From Methylobacterium oryzae (GTDB lineage: Bacteria > Pseudomonadota > Alphaproteobacteria > Rhizobiales > Beijerinckiaceae): 64,000 nt of DNA. Positions within the stretch are counted from its first letter, which is position 1. Each line of letters begins with the position of its first letter. Positions 27,064 to 35,762 of the stretch are shown one piece after another. Location: assembly GCF_021398735.1 (NCBI RefSeq), contig NZ_CP090349.1, positions 5,330,001-5,394,000 of the forward strand, in the 5' to 3' direction. A model generated the notes under the pieces. It had not been told where the DNA came from, ran no database searches, and worked only from the letters and a program-made list of their open reading frames with translations. Made by a program: the position numbers and the translations under genes.

Positions 27064-27633
27064 ATGCGTTGCGTTGCAGACAGAGTGGCCGGCCTCGTCC
27101 TGGCCGGGCTCGCAGCGGGAACCCTGGGGATGCTGCCGGCCTCCGCCGCGGCTCCGACCACCGCCCCGCCCGCGACCGACCTGAAGAGCGAGGGGCCGAC
27201 GCAGCCGGCCAAGGTCCAGGACGGTCAGTACACCGACAAGAACGGTAACCCGACCTACCACGTCACGGACGGCGGCAAGATGGTCGACTGGTACACCATG
27301 TCCGGCTACGTCCGATACAGCGCGAACTGCATGGCCTGCCACGGCCCCGACGGGCTGGGATCGACCTACGCGCCGTCGCTGGTCGACGCCCTCAAGGGCA
27401 TGGACTACGCGCAGTTCGCCGGCATCGTCGTGGGCGGCAAGAGAGACGTGAACGCCTCGCAGGAGTTGGTGATGCCCGCCTTCGGCGAGAACAAGAACGT
27501 CACCTGCTACCTGCCGGACATTTACACCTATCTCCGCGCCCGCTCCGACGGGGCGCTCGGCCGCAACCGGCCGTCCGAGCACGAACCCAAGCCCTCGGCC
27601 TTCGAGAAGGCCGAGGATGCCTGCATGAAGTGA
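27064..27633 (+). CDS. c-type cytochrome, methanol-metabolism-related (four-Cys family)
   Basis: A 189-aa periplasmic c-type cytochrome with signal peptide (VAGLVLAGLAAGTLGMLPASA). The haem site is C89-MA-C92-H93, with Met137 (LVMPAFGE) a likely distal ligand. Two further conserved cysteines, Cys148 (NVTCYLPD) and Cys187 at the C-terminus, define the four-cysteine family found in PQQ-dependent methylotrophs. AGGAGGA precedes ATG 27064; a longer frame from 26986 lacks this. It probably accepts electrons from a quinoprotein dehydrogenase, but no dehydrogenase gene is in the window. Confidence 0.88.
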   Translation: MRCVADRVAGLVLAGLAAGTLGMLPASAAAPTTAPPATDLKSEGPTQPAKVQDGQYTDKNGNPTYHVTDGGKMVDWYTMSGYVRYSANCMACHGPDGLGSTYAPSLVDALKGMDYAQFAGIVVGGKRDVNASQELVMPAFGENKNVTCYLPDIYTYLRARSDGALGRNRPSEHEPKPSAFEKAEDACMK

Positions 27634-27773
27634 GCCCTCCCGGTCCGGCTTCCCGCGCGAACCGGACCGGGTCGACACGCCCCGTTGCACCGCTCGATTG
27701 CGCACGACATACTCCGCCCAAGACGCTGAAGAGCGGGCGCCAAGCCTGCCGAGGGGGTCGCAGGGGGTGGAAC

Positions 27774-28994
27774 GTGGCTCAAGGATCGGGAGTGCGCCGC
27801 CATCTGTGCGGCATCTGGACGGCCTGGACGGACGCGGCCGGGGCCGCCGACGCGGCCGCGGAGGTGGCGCTCGCGGTCGGTGACACCGCCCTGTCGCAGG
27901 TCGTCGCGTTCTTCTCCGCCGATTACGATGCCGAGATCCTGGCCCGTGCCCTGGAGACCCGGTTCCCCGGCGTGCCGGTGGCCGGCTGCTCGATGTCGGG
28001 CGGCATCGCCCCGGCCGGCGGCCTCGACCGCGGGCTCGTCGTCATCGCGTTCCCGGCCGAGCGGTTCCGGATCGTCTCGACCGTCCTCGACGCCATCGAC
28101 CACCTCGACGTGGAGCGGACCGCCTCGGCGGTCCGGGCGCTGCGCCGGACCCTGGACCCGCTGGACCGGTGCCGCGATGTCGACGCGGCCGGCACGGGCC
28201 ACCGCTTCGCCCTGTCGCTGATCGACGGGCTCGCCAACGCCGAGGAGACCGTGGTCTCGGCGATCGCCTGGGCGCTCGACGGCATCCCGATCGTCGGCGG
28301 CTCGGCCGGCGACGACCTGCGCTTCCGGGACGCCGTCATGCTCCACGGCGGGAAGATCCACCGCAAGGCGGCGGTCCTGGTGCTCGTCGAGACCGACTTC
28401 TCGGTGGAGATCTTCAAGAGCGACAATTTCGAGCCGACGCGGACCAAGTTCGTGGTCACCGCCTCGGACGGCGAGCGCCGCACCGTGCACGAGCTCAACG
28501 CCGAGCCGGCGGCCCGGGAATACGCGATGGCGATCGGCCTCGACCCCGAGGGCCTGTCGCCGATGAGCTTCGCCGCCTACCCGCTCGCCGTGAAGGTCGG
28601 CGGCGAGTATTTCTGCCGCTCGATCCGGCGGATGAACGAGGACGGCTCGCTCAGCTTCTTCTGCGCGGTGGATGAGGGCGTGGTGCTGACCCTCGCCGAG
28701 CCGCGCGACATCGTCGCCTCGACCCGGGCGGAGCTGGCGCGCCTCGACGCCGTGCTCGGCGGCGTCGACCTCATCATCGGCTTCGAGTGCGTGCTCCGCC
28801 GCCTCGACGCCGAGAGCCGGCAGGTCCGCCACGGGATCGCCGACCTCTACCGCCGCTACAACGTCGTCGGCTTCGAGACCTTCGGCGAGCAGTACCGGGC
28901 GATGCACCTGAACCAGACCTTCACGGGCATCGCCATCGGCAAGACCCTCGCCGCGGGCGCGCCGGCCGCGGCCCCCGCCCCGGCCGCGTCGTGA
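27774..28994 (+). CDS. FIST domain sensory protein (NosP-like)
   Basis: A 406-aa protein with FIST_N (about residues 30-230; VAGCSMSGGIAPAG and PIVGGSAGDDLRF) and FIST_C (about 230-385; ending DLYRRYNVVGFETFGEQYRA). FIST domains bind small ligands. In NosP proteins they bind haem and sense nitric oxide, but I cannot confirm a haem ligand here. The start is GTG 27774 after GGGGGTGG. Its stop overlaps the GTG of the following histidine kinase (GTGA), so the two proteins are made together and probably signal as a pair. Confidence 0.88.
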   Translation: MAQGSGVRRHLCGIWTAWTDAAGAADAAAEVALAVGDTALSQVVAFFSADYDAEILARALETRFPGVPVAGCSMSGGIAPAGGLDRGLVVIAFPAERFRIVSTVLDAIDHLDVERTASAVRALRRTLDPLDRCRDVDAAGTGHRFALSLIDGLANAEETVVSAIAWALDGIPIVGGSAGDDLRFRDAVMLHGGKIHRKAAVLVLVETDFSVEIFKSDNFEPTRTKFVVTASDGERRTVHELNAEPAAREYAMAIGLDPEGLSPMSFAAYPLAVKVGGEYFCRSIRRMNEDGSLSFFCAVDEGVVLTLAEPRDIVASTRAELARLDAVLGGVDLIIGFECVLRRLDAESRQVRHGIADLYRRYNVVGFETFGEQYRAMHLNQTFTGIAIGKTLAAGAPAAAPAPAAS

Positions 28995-30337
28995 CCCTGC
29001 ACCCGAACGGCCTCGAGACCGACGCGTCCCTGCACCGGCGGATCGAGAAGCTCGAGCGGATCAACGCCGCGCTGATGTCCCATGTGGAGCGCTCCATGGA
29101 CCAGCGGGGCAGCGCCTACTCGCTGTTCCAGACGGCGATCATGCTCGAGGGCCGGGTCCGCACCCGCACCGAGGAGCTGACCGGGCTGATGCACCGGCTG
29201 GAGCGCTCCAACGAGGCGCTGGCCGCGGCCAAGGAGGAGGCCGAGACCGCCAACCGCTCGAAGACGCGGTTCCTGGCGGCGGCGAGCCACGACCTGCTGC
29301 AGCCGGTCAACGCCGCCCGCCTCTCGATCTCGGCGCTCGCCGACCTCGACGTGCCGCCGGAGGCGCGCACCATCGCCGGACAGGTGGAGCGGGGCCTGCA
29401 GACCATCGAGGACCTGATCAAGACGCTGCTCGACATCTCGAAGCTCGATGCCGGGATTGTCCGGCCGCAGGTCCAGCCCGTCTTCCTGCCCGACCTGCTG
29501 GCGGGGATCGCGGAGAGCTTCGAACCCTTCGCGCAGCGCAAGGGCCTGCGCCTGTCGGTGCACTGCCCGGACCTGACCATCACCAGCGACGTGGTGCTCC
29601 TGCAGCGGATCCTCCAGAACCTCGTCTCCAACGCCGTCCGCTACACCCGCACCGGCGGGATCGTCCTGGCGGCCCGGCGCCGGTCCGGCGGCGTCCGGAT
29701 CGAAGTGACCGACACGGGCTGCGGCATCGCCGCCGAGGAATGCGAGCTCGTCTTCGACGAGTTCTTCCGGGGCGGCGACCGGCCGAGCAGCGGCGAGGAG
29801 CCGGGCCTCGGCCTCGGCCTGTCGATTGTCCGCCGCATGGCCCTCGCCCTCGATCATCCCCTGCGGCTGCGCTCCCGGGTCGGCCACGGCACCCGGGTGT
29901 CGCTGACGCTGCCCCTGAGCGCGGTCCCGGCCGCCGCGGCGCCGCCCGCCCCGGTGGCGACCCGGCTCTCGGGAGCCCACGTCCTCGTCGTGGAGAACGA
30001 CGCCTCCACGGCCGACGCCCTCGCGCGCCTGCTCCAGAACTGGGATGCAAGGGTCTCGACCTTCCGCGACCTCGCGGGGGTGAAGGCCGCCGTCGCGGCG
30101 GGCGCCGGGGCGCCGGACATCCTGGTGCTCGACTACCATCTCGACGACGGCGCCTGCGGCCTCGACGTGGCCGCCTATCTCCGGGCGCTGCATACCGGGC
30201 CGCTCCCGGTCATCGTCACCACCGCCGACCATACCGGCGCGGTCGAGGAGCGCGTCACCGCCGCCGGCGCGGAGCTCGTGCACAAGCCGATCAAGCCGGC
30301 CCAGCTCCGCTCCCTGCTGACCTACATGCTGGCCTGA
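28991..30337 (+). CDS. Hybrid histidine kinase / response regulator coupled to FIST protein (NahK-like)
   Basis: A 448-aa cytoplasmic kinase without transmembrane segments. An N-terminal coiled coil (about 15-95) leads into the HisKA box with His100 in FLAAASHDLLQPVNAARL, the variant box typical of NahK/ErcS'-like kinases. The ATPase motifs are LQNLVSNAVRYT, DTGCGI and GLGLGLSIV. A C-terminal receiver carries Asp381 (ILVLDYHLDDG). With no input domain of its own, it probably takes its signal from the FIST protein encoded upstream. Confidence 0.9.
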   Translation: MTLHPNGLETDASLHRRIEKLERINAALMSHVERSMDQRGSAYSLFQTAIMLEGRVRTRTEELTGLMHRLERSNEALAAAKEEAETANRSKTRFLAAASHDLLQPVNAARLSISALADLDVPPEARTIAGQVERGLQTIEDLIKTLLDISKLDAGIVRPQVQPVFLPDLLAGIAESFEPFAQRKGLRLSVHCPDLTITSDVVLLQRILQNLVSNAVRYTRTGGIVLAARRRSGGVRIEVTDTGCGIAAEECELVFDEFFRGGDRPSSGEEPGLGLGLSIVRRMALALDHPLRLRSRVGHGTRVSLTLPLSAVPAAAAPPAPVATRLSGAHVLVVENDASTADALARLLQNWDARVSTFRDLAGVKAAVAAGAGAPDILVLDYHLDDGACGLDVAAYLRALHTGPLPVIVTTADHTGAVEERVTAAGAELVHKPIKPAQLRSLLTYMLA

Positions 30338-30558
30338 GCCCGATCGGGCGCCGCGACGCGCCGGCTCGCGCCGGATCCGAGCCGCGGGCGTCCGCGGCGA
30401 ACACTCCCGTCCGCGCCGTGACATAGGACACACGGCACCCCTCGACGGGCCTCCCCGCCTGCGCGACAGGGAGTAGCATCCGCGGCGCGTCCCGTGCCCG
30501 GATGTCCCCCCGCCATCGACGTCACGGACCCGCCGGGACGCCGCAGGAGCGCGCACCC

Positions 30559-31986
30559 ATGGCGCAGGTCCCGCACGGTCCGACAGGCAGCCCGCCGGGT
30601 CATCCTCAGGGCACCGCGCAGGGGCCCGTCCAGGACGGCCTGCCGCCGCGCGAGCGCGTCCTCGCCATGGCGGCGATCGGGCTCGCCATGACCATGGCGG
30701 TCCTCGACGGGGCCATCGTCAACGTGGCGCTGCCCGTCATGGCCAAGGACCTCGCGGTCCGGCCGGCCGACGCGATCTTCGTGGTCAACGCCTACCAGGT
30801 CGCCGTCACGGCGAGCCTCCTGCCGTTCGCGGCCCTCGGCGACATCTTCGGCTTCCGGAAAGTCTACCTGCCGGGGCTCGCGCTGTTCGTCGCCGCGTCG
30901 CTCGCCTGCGCGGTCGCGCCGAACCTGCCGATGCTGATCGCGGCCCGCATCGTCCAGGGCCTCGGTGGCGCGGCGATCATGAGCGTGAATATCGGCTTCG
31001 TGCGCTTCATCTACCCGCACCGGATGATCGGCCAGGGGGTCGCCAACGTCGCGCTGGTGGTGGCGGTGGCCTCGGCCGCCGGCCCGACCGTGGCGGCGGC
31101 GATCCTGTCGGTGGCGACCTGGCCCTGGCTGTTCCTCGTGAACATCCCCGTGGGCCTGCTGGCCCTGGCGGTGGCGTCCCGGACCCTGCCGGTCACACCG
31201 GCGAGCGGCCGCCCCTTCGACCTCGCGAGCGCGGTGCTCAACGCGCTGACCTTCGGCCTGCTGATCATCGGGATCGACGGTCTCGGCGATCCGGAGGCGC
31301 GCAGCGTCGCGATCGTCGAGCTCGCCGCCGCCCTGGTCATCGGCGCGGTGTTCGTCCGGCGCCAGATCCGGCTGCCCGCCCCGCTCCTGCCGGTCGACCT
31401 GCTGCGGATCCCCGCCTTCGCCCTGTCGATGGCGACGTCCGTCGCCTCGTTCTGCGCCCAGATGGTCTCCTACGTGGCGCTGCCCTTCTACTTCCAGGAC
31501 GTGCTGCACCTCTCCAGCACCCAGACCGGCTTCCTGCTCACCCCCTGGCCGATCGCGGTCGCCGCGATGGCGCCGATCTCCGGCCGCCTCGCGGACCGCT
31601 ACCCGCCCGGCATCCTCGGCGGCGTCGGGCTGGCCATGATGGCCGCCGGGCTCGTCAGCGTGACGCTCCTGCCCGCGGCCCCCGCCACCCTCGACATCGT
31701 CTGGAGGCTCACCCTGTGCGGCCTCGGCTTCGGCCTGTTCCAGTCGCCCAACAACAAGGTCATCGTCACCTCGGCGCCGCGCGAGCGGGCCGGCGGGGCG
31801 AGCGGGATGCAGTCGACGGCGCGGCTCACCGGGCAGTCGCTCGGCGCGGCCCTGGTGGCGGTGATCTTCGGCCTGACGCACGGGCTCGGGGCCGAGCGGG
31901 CCGTCACCATCTCGCTCTCCTGCGCGGTGGCGCTCTCGGTGATCGGCGGCTGCGCCAGCGTCCTGCGGCGGAGTCGGAGCGGCTAG
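30559..31986 (+). CDS. MFS transporter, DHA2 (14-helix) drug exporter type
   Basis: A 475-aa major facilitator protein with about 14 hydrophobic segments. Motif A-like DIFGFRKVYLPG follows helix 2, LDGAIVNVALPVM is the family-characteristic first helix, and ARIVQGLGGAAIM is motif B. This matches the EmrB/QacA group of proton-driven exporters. The ATG at 30559 follows a GCAGGAGCG ribosome-binding site. No fusion-protein partner (EmrA) or regulator is adjacent, so the substrate is open. Confidence 0.88.
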   Translation: MAQVPHGPTGSPPGHPQGTAQGPVQDGLPPRERVLAMAAIGLAMTMAVLDGAIVNVALPVMAKDLAVRPADAIFVVNAYQVAVTASLLPFAALGDIFGFRKVYLPGLALFVAASLACAVAPNLPMLIAARIVQGLGGAAIMSVNIGFVRFIYPHRMIGQGVANVALVVAVASAAGPTVAAAILSVATWPWLFLVNIPVGLLALAVASRTLPVTPASGRPFDLASAVLNALTFGLLIIGIDGLGDPEARSVAIVELAAALVIGAVFVRRQIRLPAPLLPVDLLRIPAFALSMATSVASFCAQMVSYVALPFYFQDVLHLSSTQTGFLLTPWPIAVAAMAPISGRLADRYPPGILGGVGLAMMAAGLVSVTLLPAAPATLDIVWRLTLCGLGFGLFQSPNNKVIVTSAPRERAGGASGMQSTARLTGQSLGAALVAVIFGLTHGLGAERAVTISLSCAVALSVIGGCASVLRRSRSG

Positions 31987-32054
31987 ACCGACCCCGTATG
32001 CCACCGCGGGCGCGGGACCGCGTTGACGCGACGAGTCACGTGCAGGAGCGTCCC

Positions 32055-32852
32055 ATGGATCTCGATCTCTCCGGCCGGAAGGCCCTGGTCACCGGCTCGA
32101 CCGGCGGCATCGGCTACGCCATCGCCAAGGAACTCCTCGATCTCGGCGCCGAGGTCGGCATCAACGGCCGCACGCCCGAGCGCGTCGAGGCCGCGCTGGC
32201 GAGGCTGCGGGGCGAGGCGCGGGCCGGCCGCGCCTTCGCGGCACCGGGGGATGTCGCGACCGCGGACGGCGTGTCCGCGCTCGTCCAGGGGCTGCCGGTC
32301 GTGGATATCCTGGTCAACAACACCGGGATCTTCGAGCCGAAGCCGTTCTTCGAGATCCCGGATGCCGACTGGCAGCGCTTCTTCGACGTCAACGTGATGA
32401 GCGGCGTGCGCCTGTCCCGGGCCTACACGCCCGGCATGGCGGAGCGCGGCTGGGGCCGGGTGATCTTCATCTCCAGCGAGTCCGGGATCAATACGCCGAC
32501 CGAGATGGTCCATTACGGGATGACCAAGACCGCGCAGCTCGCGATTTCCCGCGGGCTCGCCCAGACGGTGGCCGGCAGCGGCGTGACGGTCAACAGCGTC
32601 CTGCCCGGCCCGACCCTGTCGGAGGGCGTCGCGGAGTTCATGACGCAGATGGCCGGCGGCGCGGCCGACGCCGACCTCGAGGCCATGGGCCGCCAGTTCG
32701 TCGCGGAGCACCGGCCCTCCTCGCTGATCCGGCGCCTCGCGCGGGTGGAGGAGGTGGCGAACCTCGTCGCCTATCTCTGCAGCCCGGCCGCGAGCGCCAC
32801 CACCGGCGCAGCTCTGCGGGTCGACGGCGGTGTCCTGCAGGGCGTCGCCTAG
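32055..32852 (+). CDS. Short-chain dehydrogenase/reductase
   Basis: A 265-aa classical SDR. The cofactor motif TGSTGGIG is at residues 13-20, the NNTG stretch stands in for NNAG, the catalytic Ser is in IFISSES and the catalytic pair is in VHYGMTK. AGGAGCGTCCC precedes ATG 32055. It lies about 70 bp after the MFS exporter on the same strand and may be co-transcribed. NAD(P)-dependent oxidoreductase of unknown substrate. Confidence 0.9.
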   Translation: MDLDLSGRKALVTGSTGGIGYAIAKELLDLGAEVGINGRTPERVEAALARLRGEARAGRAFAAPGDVATADGVSALVQGLPVVDILVNNTGIFEPKPFFEIPDADWQRFFDVNVMSGVRLSRAYTPGMAERGWGRVIFISSESGINTPTEMVHYGMTKTAQLAISRGLAQTVAGSGVTVNSVLPGPTLSEGVAEFMTQMAGGAADADLEAMGRQFVAEHRPSSLIRRLARVEEVANLVAYLCSPAASATTGAALRVDGGVLQGVA

Positions 32853-33194
32853 GATCAGGCAGGGCCCGACCCCGGGATCAGGACCGGTCCGGGCATCACC
32901 CGCCGGTCTCGGAAGTGGTGGCCCGGTCGACCAACCCGCGGACGCGGCACCGCGATGGCCCGGCGAGAGCGCGCGAGGAAGCCCGCGATCCAGACCCGTG
33001 GATCCGGACCTGTGGACGCGCCCCGCTCCGCGGATCGCCCGAGCCCGCCGGAGCGACCGGCGGCTCTGGATAACGGGCTTTCGCCCGCGGCGCGCCGCGC
33101 CATGTCGGCCGGTCGGCCGGCCCGACTGGAGCGTCGCGGAGGCACCTAGAGCCGTCGGCCCAGACGAGACGCCGGACTTGGCTCTAGGTCGTGA
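32853..33194. other. Gene-free stretch between SDR and SWIB genes
   Basis: About 340 bp with no coding signal I trust on either strand. Its right end carries the long-armed inverted repeat described at 33144-33189; the rest is unremarkable GC-rich sequence. Confidence 0.6.
33144..33189. terminator. Inverted repeat just after the SWIB gene
   Basis: Perfect 10-bp arms ACCTAGAGCC (33144-33153) and GGCTCTAGGT (33180-33189) around a 26-nt loop. It begins 5 bp after the SWIB stop codon on the minus strand. It could terminate that transcript or be a small dispersed repeat; no U-tract is present. Confidence 0.45.
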
Positions 33195-33554
33195 TCAGGC
33201 CTTCAGGTGGGCGGCGAGATGCTTGTTCATCTCGAACATGGAGCACTTGTCCTTGCCGAAGACCTTCTTGAGCTTGTCGTCGGCAACGATCTCGCGCTTG
33301 TTCTGCGGGTTCTGAAGATTGTTCTTCTTGATGTAGTCCCAAACCTTGCTGACCACCTCGCCGCGGGGCAGCGGGCTGGTACCGACGATGGCGCCGAGCT
33401 CGGCCGACGGCTTCAGCGGCTGCTGCAGAGCGTTGGGCTTGGTGCCGGCCGACTTGGCGGCAGCCGGCTTCGCAGCCTTCGCCGGGGCGGCCTTCTCCGC
33501 AGTCTTGGTGGTCTTGGCCGCCTTCGGCGCAGCCTTCTCGGTCTTTGTGGCCAT
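33195..33554 (-). CDS. SWIB/MDM2 domain protein with histone H1-like tail
   Basis: A 119-aa protein in two parts. Residues 1-41 are a Lys/Ala/Pro-rich tail with AAK/AAP repeats, like histone H1 tails. Residues about 42-117 are a SWIB/MDM2 domain: LQQPLKPSAELGAIVG, then VVSKVWDYIKKNNLQNPQNK and FGKDKCSMFEMNKHLAAHL. SWIB domains occur in chlamydiae, some alphaproteobacteria and eukaryotic chromatin remodellers. Nucleoid or topology-related DNA binding is a reasonable inference. The start is ATG 33554. Confidence 0.9.
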   Translation of the reverse strand: MATKTEKAAPKAAKTTKTAEKAAPAKAAKPAAAKSAGTKPNALQQPLKPSAELGAIVGTSPLPRGEVVSKVWDYIKKNNLQNPQNKREIVADDKLKKVFGKDKCSMFEMNKHLAAHLKA

Positions 33555-33797
33555 AAACTTCCTCCGGTTCTCGGGCCGCAGGCCGGGGCATGATCGCCCC
33601 ACGGCCGAGCCAGCATAGCAGCAACTAAGCGGTGCCGCCGCCGTTCCAAGGGGAAATTGCCTTTGCAGCCCCCTCATCCACAAGGCACGCACGAGAATCC
33701 CCTGTGGGATCGCCCGATCGACGCCGTGGTGAAGATTATTCGGTCCGATGCCGGGCGCGAAACCTGCTCTTAACAATCCTGCGCGCGAAGTACAGAC

Positions 33798-33920
33798 ATG
33801 TTCGCCCCGGCCCTCACGCTCGCGCTCCTGCTCGCCACCGGACTGGTCACCGGTCTCGGGTTGGTGATCCGCGCGGAGACGACGGCCTCCGGCACCGCGC
33901 CGGGGCGCGGACTGATCTGA
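33798..33920 (+). CDS. Possible 40-aa membrane peptide
   Basis: ATG at 33798 opens a 40-codon frame whose first 24 residues form one hydrophobic helix (ALTLALLLATGLVTGLGLVI), with a short polar C-terminus. It lies 50 bp before the DUF2721 gene on the same strand. No homologue comes to mind; coding status is uncertain and rests only on the hydrophobic pattern and position. Confidence 0.35.
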   Translation: MFAPALTLALLLATGLVTGLGLVIRAETTASGTAPGRGLI

Positions 33921-33969
33921 GCGACCCGGGATTGCCGCGCCGGTCCGCCGGGTGCATCAGCCCGACCGC

Positions 33970-34455
33970 ATGACCGACCCGATCACCCTCGCGAGCCTGG
34001 AAGGGACTGCCCACGTCGTCCAAGTGGCGCTCAGCCCCGTCTTCCTGCTGTCGGGCATCGCGACGCTCCTCAACGTCTTCGGGGCCCGCCTCGCGCGCGT
34101 GGCGGACCAGGCCGACCACGTCTCCGGATTGCTGGCGGGGGCCGGCGACGCCGAGCGCGTCCGCCTCGGTCAGCGCCTGGACCGCCTTCACCGGCGCTCC
34201 CTCGCGCTCGACGCCGCGGTGTTCCTGGCCGCGCTCGGCGGCGTGGCGACCTGCGGCTCGGTGCTGACGCTGTTCGTGGGCGCGCTGCGCGACAGCACGG
34301 TCGCGACCCTGCTGTTCGGCCTGTTCGGCGCGGCGATCCTGTGCACGCTGTGCGCCCTCGTGGCCTTCGGCTTCGAGATGCTGCTGGCGAACCGCTCGGT
34401 CCGCGACCGGATCAACCAGCGGCGGGCGAGCGCCGGCATGCCGCCCGACCGCTGA
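33970..34455 (+). CDS. DUF2721 family membrane protein
   Basis: A 161-aa integral membrane protein of the DUF2721 family. It has an N-terminal hydrophobic helix (VALSPVFLLSGIATLLNVF), a charged cytoplasmic helix with RLDRLHRRS, and two adjacent helices near 75-135. The start is ATG 33970 (MTDPIT). The function of the family is unknown. Confidence 0.82.
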   Translation: MTDPITLASLEGTAHVVQVALSPVFLLSGIATLLNVFGARLARVADQADHVSGLLAGAGDAERVRLGQRLDRLHRRSLALDAAVFLAALGGVATCGSVLTLFVGALRDSTVATLLFGLFGAAILCTLCALVAFGFEMLLANRSVRDRINQRRASAGMPPDR

Positions 34456-34573
34456 GCGCTCGGTGCGGGTCCGGACCCCGCGCCCCGCCGGCGGAACCGG
34501 TCCCGACCGGCGCGCTTAGTGAGCCGAGGGACCGCCGCGCGGGCACGACCCCGCGCGCGAACCGGGAGAGATC

Positions 34574-34939
34574 ATGCCGACGGACCTGCCCAACGAGCGC
34601 ACCCTGAGAAAGCCCGGCACGCTGGAGCTCGACCCCGCCGCCGGCGAAGGCGTTGCCATCGACGAGACGCCGCGGCTGATCGCGTCCAACAGGGTCGAGG
34701 GCACCGCCGTCTACGACCGCAGCGGCCGCCACCTCGGCGTCATCCACAATATCATGGTGGACAAGATCTCCGGACAGGTCGCCTACGCGGTTCTGGCCTT
34801 CGGGGGCTTCCTCGGGCTCGGCGAGACCCACCACCCGCTGCCCTGGAAGGCGCTGAGCTACAGCACCGAACTCGGCGGCTACGTGGTCGATCTCGAGCCC
34901 GGCGTGCTCGCGGAGGCGCCGAGCCAGGCGGCCGGTTAG
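34574..34939 (+). CDS. PRC-barrel domain protein
   Basis: A 121-aa cytoplasmic protein. A PRC-barrel domain covers about residues 35-115: LIASNRVEGTAVYDRSG, HLGVIHNIMVDKISGQV and YAVLAFGGFLGLGE, then HHPLPWKALSY. PRC barrels serve as adaptor modules, for instance in RimM and photosynthetic reaction centre H subunits; free-standing ones in this order are often stress-related, which I cannot show here. GGGAGAG precedes the ATG. A second PRC protein lies about 0.8 kb away. Confidence 0.85.
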   Translation: MPTDLPNERTLRKPGTLELDPAAGEGVAIDETPRLIASNRVEGTAVYDRSGRHLGVIHNIMVDKISGQVAYAVLAFGGFLGLGETHHPLPWKALSYSTELGGYVVDLEPGVLAEAPSQAAG

Positions 34940-35033
34940 GCCCGGCTCGTCGACCCGCGCTGTCGGGCGCGGATCACCCCGCGTCGCGGCGCGCGGACGC
35001 TTCGCTGCGGAGGGAGCCCCGGGACGTGCCGGC

Positions 35034-35441
35034 TCAGAACTTCCCGCCGAGGCCGACGCTGCCGCCCGGCGACAGCATCGGGCCCATCGAGCCGCTGCCG
35101 CCGCTGCCGCCGACGGCCGCGTTGCCGCCGTCGAGATCCTCGCGCCGGATGCGGCGCTCGCCGCTGTCGGCCGTCCGCGTGGCGCCGCCGGCGGTCTTGG
35201 GAATCGCGAGCTGCCTCGTCGGCGCCGTCTGGAGAGGCTGACCGTCGGCATCGACCGCGGCGTTGCGCGGCTCGCGGTTCGGCAGCGAACCGCGCAGCGA
35301 CGGCGGCAGCCCGACCTCCGTCGCCGGCATCACGCCTCCGCCTCCGCCGAGCGCCTGACAGCCGGCCACGAGACCGGACAGGGCGGCACCGAGCGCGAGG
35401 CCGCGCGCTGCCGCGCATCGCGACGTGGTGAGGGTCGACAT
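35034..35441 (-). CDS. Putative lipoprotein, unknown
   Basis: A 135-aa protein starting at ATG 35441. The N-terminus is a signal peptide with a lipobox ending in LVAGC, so it is probably acylated at that Cys. The mature part is polar, Gly/Ser-rich and low in complexity toward the C-terminus. No family is recognised. It lies between the two PRC-barrel genes on the opposite strand. Confidence 0.55.
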   Translation of the reverse strand: MSTLTTSRCAAARGLALGAALSGLVAGCQALGGGGGVMPATEVGLPPSLRGSLPNREPRNAAVDADGQPLQTAPTRQLAIPKTAGGATRTADSGERRIRREDLDGGNAAVGGSGGSGSMGPMLSPGGSVGLGGKF

Positions 35442-35762
35442 CGTGTAGTCCTCGACAGTGGCCACGGTGCCATCCGCGGCTCGCGTGGGTTTATGCGCGG
35501 TTGTCTACGCTGGGGATGCGGCGAAAACCAGACAGCGCCGCGGGACGCCGGGGGATGACGCCGCCCCCTCGGACCGTGCGGGCGCCCCGCGCGGCCCGAG
35601 CCTTGCTGCGAGGCCGCCACGGTCCATAACTTCGCCCAGGTCCTGCGGCACGACGCCATCCGCGGGCGGGATCCTGCCGGCGGCGGACCCGGAACCGGCC
35701 GAATGCGGTCGTGGACGCGCCGGCACGCCGGCGCGGCCCGGCCTTTCCTCAGAGGACGAAGC
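35442..35762. other. Divergent gene-free region
   Basis: About 320 bp between the lipoprotein gene and the second PRC-barrel gene. It must hold both promoters, but I could not pick out convincing boxes or operators. Confidence 0.5.
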
